A stretch of 35,792 bases of DNA from Pseudoalteromonas sp. TB64 (GCF_000498095.1 NZ_AUTQ01000081.1:110802-146593); one strand, 5' to 3'. Positions 9,215 through 18,860 are shown, numbered from the stretch's first letter. Numbers and translations are program-made. Notes: generated by a model not told the origin, from the sequence alone.

Positions 9215-9715
9215 TTAAATCCCCTTGTTTACGCTCACCATTTCTTGGGCTACACCGGTAACAATAGTAAGTTCATGCTTACTTTTAGAACCGTATTTTT
9301 TAGTAGTTGATACCTGTACCATATTACATGCAAGACCCGCAGTACTGGCAAAACGACGCGGGCACTCTAAATCAAGTATTCCCTTATTTAAATTTATCAT
9401 TTTGCTTTTCATATCATTATGTTCAGCAATGAGCATACCGCTATTATCCGCAGCTATTTTGGTTACCTCTTCAGGTGATAAAAAAAACTGATTAGCAGCA
9501 CCTTTAGTTGCCTCATCAGAGATCATTCGCTGTACTTCACCTATAAGCTCGTTTTCAGCTACTTCACGTTCTTGTGCTGCATTAGTTATTTTCACATCAA
9601 TACTGCTACTACTCATTAATGTAACAGCGATTCCTGTTACAGCTATAACCATTATAAGTGCAGTGATAAGCACTACACCTTGTTGATTTTTTGCTTGTTT
9701 ATTTAAATGCTCCAC
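9215..9715 (-). CDS. pilX: type IV minor pilin PilX
   Basis: This 166-residue PilX-type minor pilin starts at GTG, inside the end of pilW (13-base overlap). The leader ends QQG, followed by VVLITALIMVIAVTGIA. The +1 residue is Val and +5 is Thr, so the usual Glu5 is missing, as in PilX and GspK proteins, which sit at the tip and need no Glu5 contact with a subunit above. The rest has a long helix (EREVAENELIGEVQRM) and two cysteines (LECPRR, GLACNM). Its place between pilW and pilY1 matches the Pseudomonas operon. In that system PilX works with PilV, PilW and PilY1 at the pilus tip. Confidence 0.88.
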   Translation of the reverse strand: MEHLNKQAKNQQGVVLITALIMVIAVTGIAVTLMSSSSIDVKITNAAQEREVAENELIGEVQRMISDEATKGAANQFFLSPEEVTKIAADNSGMLIAEHNDMKSKMINLNKGILDLECPRRFASTAGLACNMVQVSTTKKYGSKSKHELTIVTGVAQEMVSVNKGI

Positions 9716-10698
9716 AGATTTGACCCTATATTATTAAAGCGAATAGTTGTAGTAAATACGGTACGTCTAAAGTTATCTGTAAACGTTAATTCACGATTAT
9801 TTGCATCTTCTCCAAGTATATATTTTTGATTTTTAATACTTAGACCAGCATCTGGTTGTAATGCTCTAATTAATAAAAACACCTGTACAGTTAAAATACC
9901 TTTACGATTTTCCCAGTTGCTGGGAGTCATATTTTCAATACTTCTATACGTATCTACTCGACTATCATTTGTAGTATCTAGACCAAAAACAAAGCGCATA
10001 TTTTCAACCCCCTCCATGATCGTCTCAGCCCTAACTTCGTCATTAACTAGGCGATTACGCATCAATGCAGGAACGGTTAAACTTTTATTATTCACTTGAT
10101 AAGTTTGCTCTGAAATATAATACGTATGGTGGCTGTAAGGCCAAACTGTTGCGTTAACGCTTAACGATGCAGGATCAACAATCCCTCGAACAAAACGAGC
10201 TTGCTCTTGCTCTGCAACAAAGTAATTTTGGCTATCTTGTGTTTCATTATTGCCAGCCTGAACAGTTAACTGATCACCTTGCAAAAACTTTACTTGTAAA
10301 ATATCAGTACCTATTAATGAGTTATTAATACAACTAAGCTCATCCGCGCCATTGGCTGTTTTTGCGTATAAAGTTCTAAAGTTACTGGTACTTGCTAAAT
10401 CTGGAAAACTGCCGTTATTAAGCCCTTCAAAGCAATCATTTGTTGGTGTAGCTAATGTTGTGGTATTCATAGCAGTAAATGAATCATCGTAGTAGGTACC
10501 CCAAAAGCCAACTTGCTCAATATCACGCTGCATAATATTTATAGCTAAACGACCCGACTCTTGAAGTTCACCTATGGTCATCGTGTCTTTGGTTGTTACT
10601 TTCATACCAATATAAGTAAACATGACGCCGCCAAGCACTAATCCGCCAATAAATAGCGAAATCATTACCTCTACAAGCGTAAAACCTTTTTGTTTCAT
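9703..10698 (-). CDS. pilW: type IV minor pilin PilW
   Basis: This is a 331-residue PilW-family minor pilin, longer than other pilins, as is normal for PilW. The leader MKQKG^FTLVEVMISLFIGG has Gly-1, Phe+1 and Glu+5. A GELQESGRLAINIMQRDIEQVGFWG segment of the PilW type follows the N-terminal helix. Cysteines occur at TNDCFEG and LSCINN. A good RBS (AAGGAG) lies 6 bases before the ATG and overlaps the end of pilV. It is the second gene of the minus-strand operon pilV-pilW-pilX-pilY1-pilE. Its product is expected in the inner-membrane priming complex and at the pilus tip. Confidence 0.92.
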   Translation of the reverse strand: MKQKGFTLVEVMISLFIGGLVLGGVMFTYIGMKVTTKDTMTIGELQESGRLAINIMQRDIEQVGFWGTYYDDSFTAMNTTTLATPTNDCFEGLNNGSFPDLASTSNFRTLYAKTANGADELSCINNSLIGTDILQVKFLQGDQLTVQAGNNETQDSQNYFVAEQEQARFVRGIVDPASLSVNATVWPYSHHTYYISEQTYQVNNKSLTVPALMRNRLVNDEVRAETIMEGVENMRFVFGLDTTNDSRVDTYRSIENMTPSNWENRKGILTVQVFLLIRALQPDAGLSIKNQKYILGEDANNRELTFTDNFRRTVFTTTIRFNNIGSNLWSI

Positions 10699-10699
10699 G

Positions 10700-11260
10700 C
10701 TAACTCCTTAAATAAATATAACTAGTTAAAACAACTAAACGACGCTTGTTATCAGCTGTTCCACAGCTTATTGCGCCAGTGTCTGCGTTTGCAGTAAACT
10801 CTTGGCGACCTTGCCAAGACACAATAACTTCAATATTAAAAGCTTTACCACCAGAATTTGCCACTGCAACCGGATTAATACACACATTTGCATCATCTAA
10901 TGAGCCAGTGTTGTTTCTAGCCTGTATTGCACGCTTCCACTGTTCAAGGTCAAGTAAAGCAATTTGCTCAGCACTGCATGAACTACCAAAGCATGTTGTT
11001 GACGAACTTGCTGGTGTTTTACTCGTAAAGTCTTTCTTATAATGTGCAACTAACTGAGATGTGTCGTTAGCACGAATACGTTGAATAATGTCATTTCCCA
11101 GAGCGACTGCGGCGGCGCGCTGCATAGAGTCAAAGCTAGCTTGTTTTGCTTTTGCTTGTAACGCAACAGCACCTAATAAACCAAAGCTGAGAATAATAAA
11201 TGCAATAAGAACTTCAATTAATGTGAAGCCCTTTTGCACTTTAAAATGATGAGATTGCAT
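10700..11260 (-). CDS. pilV: type IV minor pilin PilV
   Basis: This is a 186-residue PilV-family minor pilin. The leader MQSHHFKVQKG is cleaved before FTLIEVLIAFIILSFGLLG (Gly-1, Phe+1, Glu+5). The motif GLLGAVALQAKAKQASFDS is typical of PilV. Cysteines occur at TTCFGSSCSAEQ, NVCINP and ISCGTAD. It is the first gene of the operon, with a candidate promoter (11292-11319) and a direct-repeat operator candidate (11331-11363) upstream. The upstream neighbour on the same strand is a LytTR response regulator, 163 bases away. The product is predicted to take part in pilus priming with PilW, PilX and PilY1. Confidence 0.92.
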   Translation of the reverse strand: MQSHHFKVQKGFTLIEVLIAFIILSFGLLGAVALQAKAKQASFDSMQRAAAVALGNDIIQRIRANDTSQLVAHYKKDFTSKTPASSSTTCFGSSCSAEQIALLDLEQWKRAIQARNNTGSLDDANVCINPVAVANSGGKAFNIEVIVSWQGRQEFTANADTGAISCGTADNKRRLVVLTSYIYLRS

Positions 11261-11291
11261 ATAAAAACCAAATAAAAATTACCTGATTGTA

Positions 11292-11319
11292 AGTTTAAGC
11301 AATTAAAATGTAGATTCAA
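11292..11319 (-). promoter_or_regulatory. candidate promoter of the pilVWXY1E operon
   Basis: On the minus strand, TTGAAT (11319-11314) and TAAACT (11297-11292) are separated by 16 bases. Each matches four of six sigma-70 consensus positions. The weak match fits a promoter that needs an activator. Transcription would begin about 25 bases upstream of pilV. The direct repeats at 11331-11363 lie immediately upstream of the -35 box. Confidence 0.45.
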
Positions 11320-11330
11320 GTGAGATTAGG

Positions 11331-11363
11331 ATAGACGGTTATATTTGTTGATAAACGGTTAAT
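11331..11363 (-). promoter_or_regulatory. candidate LytTR (AlgR-like) operator: paired direct repeats
   Basis: Two copies of ATA(G/A)ACGGTTA, at 11331-11342 and 11351-11362, are spaced exactly 20 bases start to start. LytTR regulators bind two 9-bp direct repeats about two helical turns apart, and the ACGGTTA core resembles the ACAGTTA repeats known for AgrA. The repeats lie just upstream of the -35 box of the candidate pilV promoter and 60 bases downstream of the end of a LytTR regulator gene. Assignment as an operator is inference. Confidence 0.5.
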
Positions 11364-11423
11364 AAAATGATTTTACTTAGTCGTACTTACATAAAGTTAA
11401 ATGTTAGGCTTAGTAAATATTAT

Positions 11424-12125
11424 TTAAAGCGCATTTTTAACAGTTTTGAGCTCTCGACGACTAACTGGCAGTAATTCATCGCAACCTTGTAATTGAATTA
11501 CATGATTACCGTTGCCTTGAGAATGCACCGCTATAATTTTACTCTTATTTACCAGCGTATTACGATGGATACGCAAAACAAGTGAAGGATATAGTATTTC
11601 AAGCTGTTTTAAGCTTTGTTCAATAAGCGCTTCAGCGCCTTTAAATACCATTTTTGTGTACTTTTCTTCAGCATTGAAATAATAAATAGAGTCCATTTCA
11701 ACACTTTTTAGTGTACCTGCAAGTTGGTAACTTATTTTAGCAACTTGCTGCTTTTGTAAATGTGCTTTATTTATACGACCCACTTGTTCAAGTACTGTTT
11801 GCAATGCTTGCTCTGATATAGGCTTAACTAAATAACCAGCGGCACTTAACTGAATAGCATTTAAAGCATGCTCAGGATGAGCAGTAACAAAAATAATAGC
11901 CGGTGGGATAATTAATTTATTAAGTTCTTTAGCTACCTCTAAACCGTTAATACCTGGCATATCAACATCTAAAAGCACTAAGTCTGGCACTACTTTTTTA
12001 ACCTGTGTTAAAGCTTCATTCCCATTGCTTGCCTCTGCGATAACCGTCATGTTTTTATTTGTAGCAATTAATCTTTTTAAGCGCGCCCTTGCAAGGGGCT
12101 CATCGTCAACAATAAGTATATTCAA
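11424..12125 (-). CDS. LytTR-family response regulator (AlgR-like)
   Basis: This is a 233-residue two-component regulator. The N-terminal receiver (1-120) has the acidic pair in IVDDEP, the phospho-acceptor Asp53 in LLDVDMPGINGLEV, and the conserved Lys in YLVKPISEQAL. The C-terminal LytTR DNA-binding domain (about 135-232) includes RIHRNTLVNKSKI and ends LLPVSRRELKTVKNAL. Its ATG overlaps the stop of the upstream sensor kinase gene by 4 bases, so they form a coupled pair. AlgR of Pseudomonas has the same architecture and activates the fimU-pilVWXY1E operon. Here the pilV operon is the next thing downstream, so it is the obvious target. That link is inference from position and from the repeats at 11331-11363. 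Confidence 0.92.
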   Translation of the reverse strand: MNILIVDDEPLARARLKRLIATNKNMTVIAEASNGNEALTQVKKVVPDLVLLDVDMPGINGLEVAKELNKLIIPPAIIFVTAHPEHALNAIQLSAAGYLVKPISEQALQTVLEQVGRINKAHLQKQQVAKISYQLAGTLKSVEMDSIYYFNAEEKYTKMVFKGAEALIEQSLKQLEILYPSLVLRIHRNTLVNKSKIIAVHSQGNGNHVIQLQGCDELLPVSRRELKTVKNAL

Positions 12126-13156
12126 AAAGTATTCTCAATATATTTTGGGATCACAACTTTTACTCTAAATACGTCATTTTTGTTAGTAATCGTTAATTGC
12201 GCTTTATTATCATAGTAAATGTTTAAACGTTGCCGAATGTTTTCAAGTGCCATCCCGTTATTAGGCCTTGTTTTTGCATCGCTGGCTGTTACAGGATTAG
12301 AGACAATGATTGTTAAATAGCCTGTTGTAACATGTAATTCAACTTTAATTATCGCACCAACTTCGCTGGTTTCAACTCCATGACAAACTGCATTTTCAAT
12401 TAAAGGCTGAAGCGTTAAGCATGGTATTGCAAGTGTTGGTAACTCATTTGGTATTTGCCAGTCAACTTTTAAACGACTGCCAAAACGCCAAGATTCAAGT
12501 GAGACATATTGTTTACTTAACGCTATTTCATCCTCAAGTGGCACACTCTGCCCTGAACGCATTGCCGCTTGCGATAAAGCAGCTAAAGCTAATATAGCTT
12601 GCTCTGCAGCATTCGCATCTTGATGAGTGAGCTCAGCTGCTGTATTTAAACTGTTATATAAAAAATGAGGTCGTATTCTTGCTTGTAATGCGTCGAGCTC
12701 AGCACGAGAAAGTGCTTTTGTTTGTTGTTCTTTTTCAAAATAAATTAATAAAAATTGAACAAATAATGCAGCCAATAAAAATACAATAATACAGTTACGA
12801 AGAATAAAATAAAGTAGCTGTTCATCAGCTCTAATATCAAAAGCAATATAAGAATACAAAAAACTAAATACAATAGTACTTAATATAAAAACAGTGAAGA
12901 AAGAGGTAATCTGAATGGGTTGATTTTTTTTCTGTAAAAAGAATCTGCAAAAATACAAAGAAGAAGAGCTAAATAGTACAGTTAAATGCAAAAACAAACT
13001 GATTACACCAAGGCGTAACCAAACATCACCTTCTACATTGGGTGCAAACGCTAAAACAATAGCTATAACTTGTGTAACAACTAAAGAAGCTAATACTCCT
13101 CGGTCATTAAAAAGAGCCGAAAAAAGCAATGCATCTGATTGAGGCACTTTGCTCAT
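12122..13156 (-). CDS. LytS/YehU-type sensor histidine kinase (AlgZ/FimS-like)
   Basis: This is a 344-residue membrane histidine kinase of the His_kinase (PF06580) type. Four hydrophobic segments (about 21-40, 49-73, 86-104 and 113-140) have short connecting loops and no large periplasmic domain. The dimerisation/phosphorylation motif is RPHFLYNSLN, with phospho-acceptor His164. The ATP-binding domain shows LIENAVCHGV (N-box) and NGMALENIRQRL (G-box). A strong RBS (GGAGAG) precedes the ATG. It overlaps the LytTR regulator by 4 bases and lies 40 bases downstream of ispH on the same strand, so it may be transcribed with the housekeeping run. The signal is not evident; membrane-embedded sensing is likely. 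It corresponds in layout to AlgZ/FimS. Confidence 0.9.
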   Translation of the reverse strand: MSKVPQSDALLFSALFNDRGVLASLVVTQVIAIVLAFAPNVEGDVWLRLGVISLFLHLTVLFSSSSLYFCRFFLQKKNQPIQITSFFTVFILSTIVFSFLYSYIAFDIRADEQLLYFILRNCIIVFLLAALFVQFLLIYFEKEQQTKALSRAELDALQARIRPHFLYNSLNTAAELTHQDANAAEQAILALAALSQAAMRSGQSVPLEDEIALSKQYVSLESWRFGSRLKVDWQIPNELPTLAIPCLTLQPLIENAVCHGVETSEVGAIIKVELHVTTGYLTIIVSNPVTASDAKTRPNNGMALENIRQRLNIYYDNKAQLTITNKNDVFRVKVVIPKYIENTF

Positions 13157-13196
13157 TACGACTCTCCTTTATTAAGCTTAATACTCTATATTTAGA

Positions 13197-14126
13197 TTAA
13201 CGCAGTTCAATAGGAACAGCGAACACAATAGTTTCTATTTCGCCTGGATTCTCAATAACCTGCTTACCACCAAGCTCTTTTAATCGGCTAATAACCTGTT
13301 GTACAAGTACTTCTGGTGCAGATGCCCCAGCAGTTACTCCAACCGATTTAGACTCTGTAAACCATTGCTCTTGTACGTCCGTTGCATCATCAATTAAATA
13401 CGAAGTAGTACCCATTTTATCTGCGAGTTCGCGTAAGCGATTTGAATTAGAACTATTTTTAGCACCAACAACCAATAAAACATCCACTTTATCGGCTAAA
13501 TCACGCACAGCATCTTGACGATTCTGCGTTGCATAACAAATATCATCTTTACGAGGTCCGTCAATTGACGGAAATTTTTTGCGTAATGCATCAATAACAT
13601 CCGCTGTATCATCAACAGAGAGTGTTGTTTGACTACAGTAAAAAAGGTTTTCAGCATTTTTTACATTTAGCGCAACAACATCATCAACGGTTTCAACAAG
13701 GTAAATTCCACCTGCTGAATTATCATATTGCCCCATTGTTCCCTCAACTTCAGGATGACCATGGTGACCAATTAAAATACACTCAATGCCCTTACGACTT
13801 GCACGTGTTACTTCCATATGTACTTTAGTTACAAGTGGACACGTTGCATCAAATACTTTTAAATCACGACGCTTCGCTTCGCTACGAACAGCTTGCGATA
13901 CGCCATGCGCACTAAAAATAACAATACTGTCATCTGGTACTTGATCAAGCTCTTCAACAAAAACCGCACCACGGCTTTTTAGTCCATCAACCACATAGCG
14001 GTTATGCACTACTTCATGGCGAACATAAATTGGCTTTTCAAAAATATCCAAAGCACGTTCAACAATACTAATAGCACGGTCAACACCAGCGCAAAAGCCT
14101 CGTGGATTAGCTAGTAATATTTCCAT
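13197..14126 (-). CDS. ispH: 4-hydroxy-3-methylbut-2-enyl diphosphate reductase IspH (LytB)
   Basis: IspH performs the last step of the MEP isoprenoid pathway, reducing HMBPP to IPP and DMAPP with a [4Fe-4S] cluster. The three cluster cysteines are present: Cys12 in [12 protein letters not shown], Cys96 in [12 protein letters not shown] and Cys197 in [11 protein letters not shown]. The conserved [14 protein letters not shown] and [10 protein letters not shown] segments are intact. The 309-residue length is normal. Its start overlaps the stop of fkpB by one base, continuing the ribF-ileS-lspA-fkpB-ispH order known from E. coli and Pseudomonas. The enzyme is cytoplasmic and essential in bacteria using this pathway. 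Confidence 0.97.
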   Translation of the reverse strand: MEILLANPRGFCAGVDRAISIVERALDIFEKPIYVRHEVVHNRYVVDGLKSRGAVFVEELDQVPDDSIVIFSAHGVSQAVRSEAKRRDLKVFDATCPLVTKVHMEVTRASRKGIECILIGHHGHPEVEGTMGQYDNSAGGIYLVETVDDVVALNVKNAENLFYCSQTTLSVDDTADVIDALRKKFPSIDGPRKDDICYATQNRQDAVRDLADKVDVLLVVGAKNSSNSNRLRELADKMGTTSYLIDDATDVQEQWFTESKSVGVTAGASAPEVLVQQVISRLKELGGKQVIENPGEIETIVFAVPIELR

Positions 14127-14566
14127 TAACCTTCTACCTCGATAATATCAACTTCAAACGTTAAACGCTGACCAGCCAAAGGATGATTAAAATCAATTGT
14201 TACCGACTCGCCTTGTACTTCGCGTACTAAACCAGGAAGTTCGGTACCATCAGGTTGCGTAAACGCTATAATGGCGCCTACTTTTGCAGGTGTTTCTGGA
14301 CCAAACTTACTACGATCAACATAGTAAATATTATCAGGATTTGGCTTACCAAAAGCATCTTCCGGTTCAAGTTCAAAGGTTTTGCTTTCGCCAGCTGTTA
14401 AACCTAATAAACATTTTTCGAAGTTTGCAGTTAAGCTGCCATCACCCATTGTTAATTTAGCAGGCTTGTTATGTACCTTAGTAGAATCCGCAGCAGAGCC
14501 ATCTTCTAACTTAATAGAAAAATGAAAAATAACTTGCGAGTTTTCACCAATTACAGCTTGGCTCAT
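14126..14566 (-). CDS. fkpB: FKBP-type peptidyl-prolyl isomerase FkpB (SlpA)
   Basis: This is a 146-residue SlpA-type FKBP, a small cytoplasmic prolyl isomerase/chaperone with an inserted IF chaperone domain. The sequence shows [16 protein letters not shown], then [21 protein letters not shown], and [17 protein letters not shown], all typical of the SlpA/SlyD group. It lacks the metal-binding His-rich tail of SlyD. The start overlaps the end of lspA by 4 bases and the stop overlaps ispH by one base. This tight packing and the conserved position between lspA and ispH identify it as fkpB. Length is normal. Confidence 0.94.
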   Translation of the reverse strand: MSQAVIGENSQVIFHFSIKLEDGSAADSTKVHNKPAKLTMGDGSLTANFEKCLLGLTAGESKTFELEPEDAFGKPNPDNIYYVDRSKFGPETPAKVGAIIAFTQPDGTELPGLVREVQGESVTIDFNHPLAGQRLTFEVDIIEVEG

Positions 14567-15063
14567 GCTTTATGCTCCTTCGGACTCTCACCTGTAAAGG
14601 CGTCAAATAACAATAATGCAGCGCCAATACAAATAGCACTATCAGCAATATTGAATACAGGAAAATGCGAGTCGTTATAAAATACGTGAATAAAGTCGAT
14701 TACATAACCATATGCAATACGATCGTATAAATTACCAATAGCGCCGGCAAGTATAAGAGCATATGCACTACATAATACTTTGTTTGTCGCTGGTAAACGC
14801 TTTAACCACCAAACAAGTAAAGCACTAATGGCAATAGCTATAAAACTTAAAAACCAACGCTGCCAACCACCCGCTTCACTTAAAAAACTATAAGCAGCAC
14901 CATAGTTATGCACATAAGTAATACTAAAAACAGGGAGTAAATTTATCGACTCTTGATAAGCCATAGTACTTACAACAAGTGTTTTACTGGCAAAGTCTAT
15001 TACTAAAAGTAATAGACTCAACCAAAGCCACACTAAACCACTTTTTTGGGCTAGTTTGCTCAC
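14563..15063 (-). CDS. lspA: lipoprotein signal peptidase LspA (signal peptidase II)
   Basis: LspA is the inner-membrane aspartyl protease that removes signal peptides from diacylglyceryl-modified prolipoproteins (such as the BamD precursor in this window). The 166-residue protein has four hydrophobic segments. The catalytic pair is visible as Asp123 in GYVIDFIHVF and Asp141 in FNIADSAICIGA. The conserved VHNYGAAYSFL and AGAIGNLYDRI motifs are intact. It lies 12 bases downstream of ileS and overlaps fkpB by 4 bases. The ileS-lspA pairing is widely conserved in Proteobacteria. Confidence 0.97.
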   Translation of the reverse strand: MSKLAQKSGLVWLWLSLLLLVIDFASKTLVVSTMAYQESINLLPVFSITYVHNYGAAYSFLSEAGGWQRWFLSFIAIAISALLVWWLKRLPATNKVLCSAYALILAGAIGNLYDRIAYGYVIDFIHVFYNDSHFPVFNIADSAICIGAALLLFDAFTGESPKEHKA

Positions 15064-15075
15064 TAAGAATAACTC

Positions 15076-17904
15076 CTAAGCGAATTGACGCTTTTCGCCT
15101 TCGCCATCAACATTACTTACACAACGACCACAAATCTCAGGATGAGCAGGTTCGACACCTACATCTTCACTGTAATGCCAACAACGCTCACATTTAGCAG
15201 CATCAGTTGCAGCAACACTAATGAATAAACCTTCAATTTCAGTTGTTTGTGTATCAGCAGGCTGACTATCAACTTCAGTTACATTCACAGCTGATGTTAA
15301 TAATACAAAGCGCAGCTCATCACCAAGCGCATTTAATTTAGCTGCAAGCTCTTTACCTGTAAATAAATTAACAGTGGCTTGAAGTGTTGCACCAATAATC
15401 TCTTCTTTACGTGCAGCTTCTAATAAACGGTTTACTTCGTCACGTACCGTTAGAATTTCTAACCAGTCATCATTACTAAATTGGTTATTAGTTGGCGCTT
15501 GTAAGCCATCATACCAAACTGATGTAAATACGTAATCGCTGCGCTCGCCTGGTAAAGCTTCCCAAATTTCTTGTGCAGTAAAGCTCATGATTGGTGCCAT
15601 CCAACGCGTCATTGCTTCAGCAATATGATAAAGCGCTGTTTGACAAGAACGACGTGCGTGACTGTCACTCTTAGCAGTGTATTGACGGTCTTTAATTACA
15701 TCTAAGTAAAACGAGCCAAGCTCACCTGTACAGAAGTTCATTAGCTTTTGCGTTACTAATAACATTTGGTAGCTATCGTATGCAGCTAATATTTCTGTTT
15801 GTAATTGAGTTGCACGACCAACAATCCACTTATCAAGCTCAACCATATCGTTAACTGCTACTTGATCTGTTTTCGGATCAAAACCATTTAGGTTAGCAAG
15901 CAAGTAACGGCTTGTGTTGCGAATGCGGCGGTAACGATCTGCTGAACGTTTAAATATTTCATCCGACACAGTCATTTCGGCAGTGTAATCGGTAGAAGCA
16001 ACCCATAAACGTAGAATGTCAGCACCTAGTTTATTCATCACATTTTGTGGTGAAATAACATTACCCAGTGACTTAGACATTTTGCGACCGTTTTCATCAA
16101 CGGTAAAACCATGAGTCAATACTTGACGGTATGGTGCGTAACCATTAATAGCCACTGATGTCATCATTGATGACATAAACCAACCACGGTGTTGATCAGA
16201 ACCTTCTAGGTATAAATCAGCTGGACCAACTAGGTCTTCACGCGCATCTACAACACATGCATGCGACACACCTGAGTCAAACCATACATCTAACGTATCT
16301 TGCACTTTCATGTATTGCTTGGCATCTTCTTCACCAAGCAATGTAGCAGGGTCTAGGTCGTACCACGCTTGAATACCTGCTTTTTCAACAAGCTGTGCAG
16401 CTTGCTCAATTAGTTCTTGGGTATTTGGATGAAGCGCACCAGTGTCTTTATCTGCAAACAATGCAATTGGAACACCCCATGTACGTTGGCGAGAAATACA
16501 CCAATCTGGGCGGCTTTCAACCATATTAGAAATACGGCTTTCGCCCCACTCTGGTAACCACTGAGTATTTTTTATTTCAGCTAGAGAATCTTGGCGCAAG
16601 TTAGCCTGATCCATACTTACAAACCATTGTGGTGTAGCACGGAAAATAATTGGTGTTTTATGACGCCAGCAATGTGGGTAACTATGTGTAATAGCATGAT
16701 GATGCATTAATGCATCGTGCTCTTTTAATACTTCAATTACGCTCGCATTGGCTTTAAATACATGCTGACCTGCAAAAAGTTCGGTATCTGGTAAATAAAC
16801 ACCATTTGCACCAACAGGGTTAGCTACTTCAAGATTATAATTTAAGCCAGCCACGAAATCTTCTTGACCATGTCCTGGAGCTGTATGTACAACACCGGTA
16901 CCTGAGTCAGTAGTTACATGCTCTGCTACAATCACTGGTACATTAAAATCATAAAAAGGATGAGCTACTTGTAAATTTTCAAGCGCAGCACCTTTTACAT
17001 AACCTAGTACGTGAAAGTGATTAAAACCAAAGCGGTCCATTGCATCTTTAACAAGCTCAGAACCTAAAATTAGACGTTGTTGTACACCTTCATCTTCAAC
17101 CTGTACCAATGCATACTCTAAATCGGCATGCACAGCCACTGCGCGGTTTGCAGGAAGCGTCCAAGGTGTTGTTGTCCAAATAACAGTGCCAACACTGCCT
17201 TCACCTTTATGACCATCAGCCAAATCAAACGCGTTAACAACAGCATCTTGATCAATAAAAGTAAAACGTACATCAATAGCAGGAGATTGCTTATCTTGGT
17301 ATTCAACTTCAGCCTCTGCTAATGCAGAACCACAGTCTGTACACCAATGCACAGGCTTAGCGCCTTTATGCAAATGACCTTTTTCAATAATACGACCAAG
17401 TACACGAATTGCATTCGCTTCAAAGTCAAAGTTCATTGTTAAGTAAGGCTTATCCCAATCTGCAAATACACCTAAACGTTTAAAATCAACTTTTTGACCT
17501 TCAACTTGTTTTTTTGCATATGCACGACACTTTTCGCGAAATTCTGCAGCTGTCACTTTTACGCCAGGCTTTCCTACTTTTTTCTCAACCATTAACTCAA
17601 TTGGCAAACCATGACAATCCCAACCTGGAACTAACGGCGAGTCAAAGTCAGATAATGTTTTTGACTTAACAATAATGTCTTTTAATATTTTATTTACTGA
17701 ATGACCTAAATGAATATCGCCATTTGCATACGGAGGGCCGTCATGCAAAATAAAGGTCTTTTTACCTTTTTTCGCGCTGCGAATTTGACCATACAGGTCG
17801 TCTTCATACCATGCTTTAAGCATTTTTGGTTCACGTTGTGCCAAATTGCCACGCATTGGAAACGGTGTTTCCGGTAAATTCAAAGTATGTTTATAATCGC
17901 TCAT
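15076..17904 (-). CDS. ileS: isoleucine--tRNA ligase IleS
   Basis: IleRS charges tRNA-Ile in the cytoplasm and edits misactivated valine. The 942-residue protein has the class I signatures HLGH (65-68) in [12 protein letters not shown] and KMSKS (608-612) in [10 protein letters not shown]. The CP1 editing region contains [12 protein letters not shown] and [16 protein letters not shown]. The C-terminal zinc-binding site is present as CERC and CGRC, with Cys905, Cys908, Cys925 and Cys928. This is the bacterial type of IleRS, sensitive in general to mupirocin, and its length matches E. coli (938). It lies between ribF and lspA on one strand. Confidence 0.98.
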   Translation of the reverse strand: MSDYKHTLNLPETPFPMRGNLAQREPKMLKAWYEDDLYGQIRSAKKGKKTFILHDGPPYANGDIHLGHSVNKILKDIIVKSKTLSDFDSPLVPGWDCHGLPIELMVEKKVGKPGVKVTAAEFREKCRAYAKKQVEGQKVDFKRLGVFADWDKPYLTMNFDFEANAIRVLGRIIEKGHLHKGAKPVHWCTDCGSALAEAEVEYQDKQSPAIDVRFTFIDQDAVVNAFDLADGHKGEGSVGTVIWTTTPWTLPANRAVAVHADLEYALVQVEDEGVQQRLILGSELVKDAMDRFGFNHFHVLGYVKGAALENLQVAHPFYDFNVPVIVAEHVTTDSGTGVVHTAPGHGQEDFVAGLNYNLEVANPVGANGVYLPDTELFAGQHVFKANASVIEVLKEHDALMHHHAITHSYPHCWRHKTPIIFRATPQWFVSMDQANLRQDSLAEIKNTQWLPEWGESRISNMVESRPDWCISRQRTWGVPIALFADKDTGALHPNTQELIEQAAQLVEKAGIQAWYDLDPATLLGEEDAKQYMKVQDTLDVWFDSGVSHACVVDAREDLVGPADLYLEGSDQHRGWFMSSMMTSVAINGYAPYRQVLTHGFTVDENGRKMSKSLGNVISPQNVMNKLGADILRLWVASTDYTAEMTVSDEIFKRSADRYRRIRNTSRYLLANLNGFDPKTDQVAVNDMVELDKWIVGRATQLQTEILAAYDSYQMLLVTQKLMNFCTGELGSFYLDVIKDRQYTAKSDSHARRSCQTALYHIAEAMTRWMAPIMSFTAQEIWEALPGERSDYVFTSVWYDGLQAPTNNQFSNDDWLEILTVRDEVNRLLEAARKEEIIGATLQATVNLFTGKELAAKLNALGDELRFVLLTSAVNVTEVDSQPADTQTTEIEGLFISVAATDAAKCERCWHYSEDVGVEPAHPEICGRCVSNVDGEGEKRQFA

Positions 17905-17933
17905 TAATCCTACATTCCGTATCTATCGGCTAT

Positions 17934-18860
17934 CTAATTTAAACCAAAACACTGCTTAGCGGCGGCAACATCAGTCGCTATTTGTGCCGTTAATTGTGTT
18001 AATGTCTCGAATTTTTTCTCATCGCGAAGTTTTTTTATCAACTCCACATGCATAAATTGTCCGTAAATGTCCTGCGCAAAATCAAAAAGATGAACTTCTA
18101 GTAATGCACGAGTACCATTAAACGTGGGTTTATTACCAATATTTGCCACCCCATAAATCAATTTACCTGCAATCGTTGCTTGCACAGCAAACACACCATT
18201 TACAGGGCAAACTTGACGTTTAAGCGCAATATTTGCCGTTCTAAAACCTAGCTCTCGCCCTCTTTTCCAACCGTGTATAACACGACCTGAAATAGCATAG
18301 TCATGACCAAGCATTACTTTCGCACTGGTTAAATCGCCAGTGGCTAAGGCATCACGTATTAAAGTACTGCTTACTCTAGCATTTAATTGACGAAAACTCG
18401 CGGTGCTTTTAACATCCATTTCCGCCTGTTTACCCATGCTGTAGAGTAAGTCAAAATTACCTTGGCGTTGCTTACCAAACTTAAAATCATCGCCAACCGT
18501 TAATGCTTTAACGCCTAACTTTTTAATTAAAATATCACTAACAAACTGCTCGGCACGCATATTTGCAAATTGCTGATTAAAACTGATGCAAATAACACGT
18601 TCAATTCCTAAGTCACTTAATAAACGTAGTTTATCTCGTAAGCGCGTTAATCGTGCTGGTGCATTGTTTTTAGCAAAAAACTCTTGTGGCTGAGGTTCAA
18701 ACAGCATCACAGTGCTAGGTAAACGGTGCACTTTAGCATCAGCGAGCAAACCTTTTAGTACTTCAGCATGACCTAAGTGAATACCATCAAAATTACCAAT
18801 AGTAAGCACGCAACCAAAATGTTGCGGACGAATATTGTGTATACCTCTAATTAACTCCAT
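17934..18860 (-). CDS. ribF: bifunctional riboflavin kinase/FAD synthetase RibF
   Basis: RibF phosphorylates riboflavin to FMN and adenylylates FMN to FAD. I place the start at ATG 18860, which gives 308 residues beginning MELIRGIHNIRP. A TAGGT RBS stands 5-6 bases before it. An in-frame TTG at 18902 would add 14 residues with no family support. The N-terminal nucleotidyltransferase domain has the IGNFDGIHLGHAEV motif. The C-terminal flavokinase domain includes the GRVIHGWKRGRELGFRTANI segment and VFAVQATIAGKLIYGVANIG. Arg/Lys-rich KKLRDEKKFETLTQLTAQI ends the protein as in other RibF sequences. It is followed by ileS. Confidence 0.95.
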   Translation of the reverse strand: MELIRGIHNIRPQHFGCVLTIGNFDGIHLGHAEVLKGLLADAKVHRLPSTVMLFEPQPQEFFAKNNAPARLTRLRDKLRLLSDLGIERVICISFNQQFANMRAEQFVSDILIKKLGVKALTVGDDFKFGKQRQGNFDLLYSMGKQAEMDVKSTASFRQLNARVSSTLIRDALATGDLTSAKVMLGHDYAISGRVIHGWKRGRELGFRTANIALKRQVCPVNGVFAVQATIAGKLIYGVANIGNKPTFNGTRALLEVHLFDFAQDIYGQFMHVELIKKLRDEKKFETLTQLTAQIATDVAAAKQCFGLN

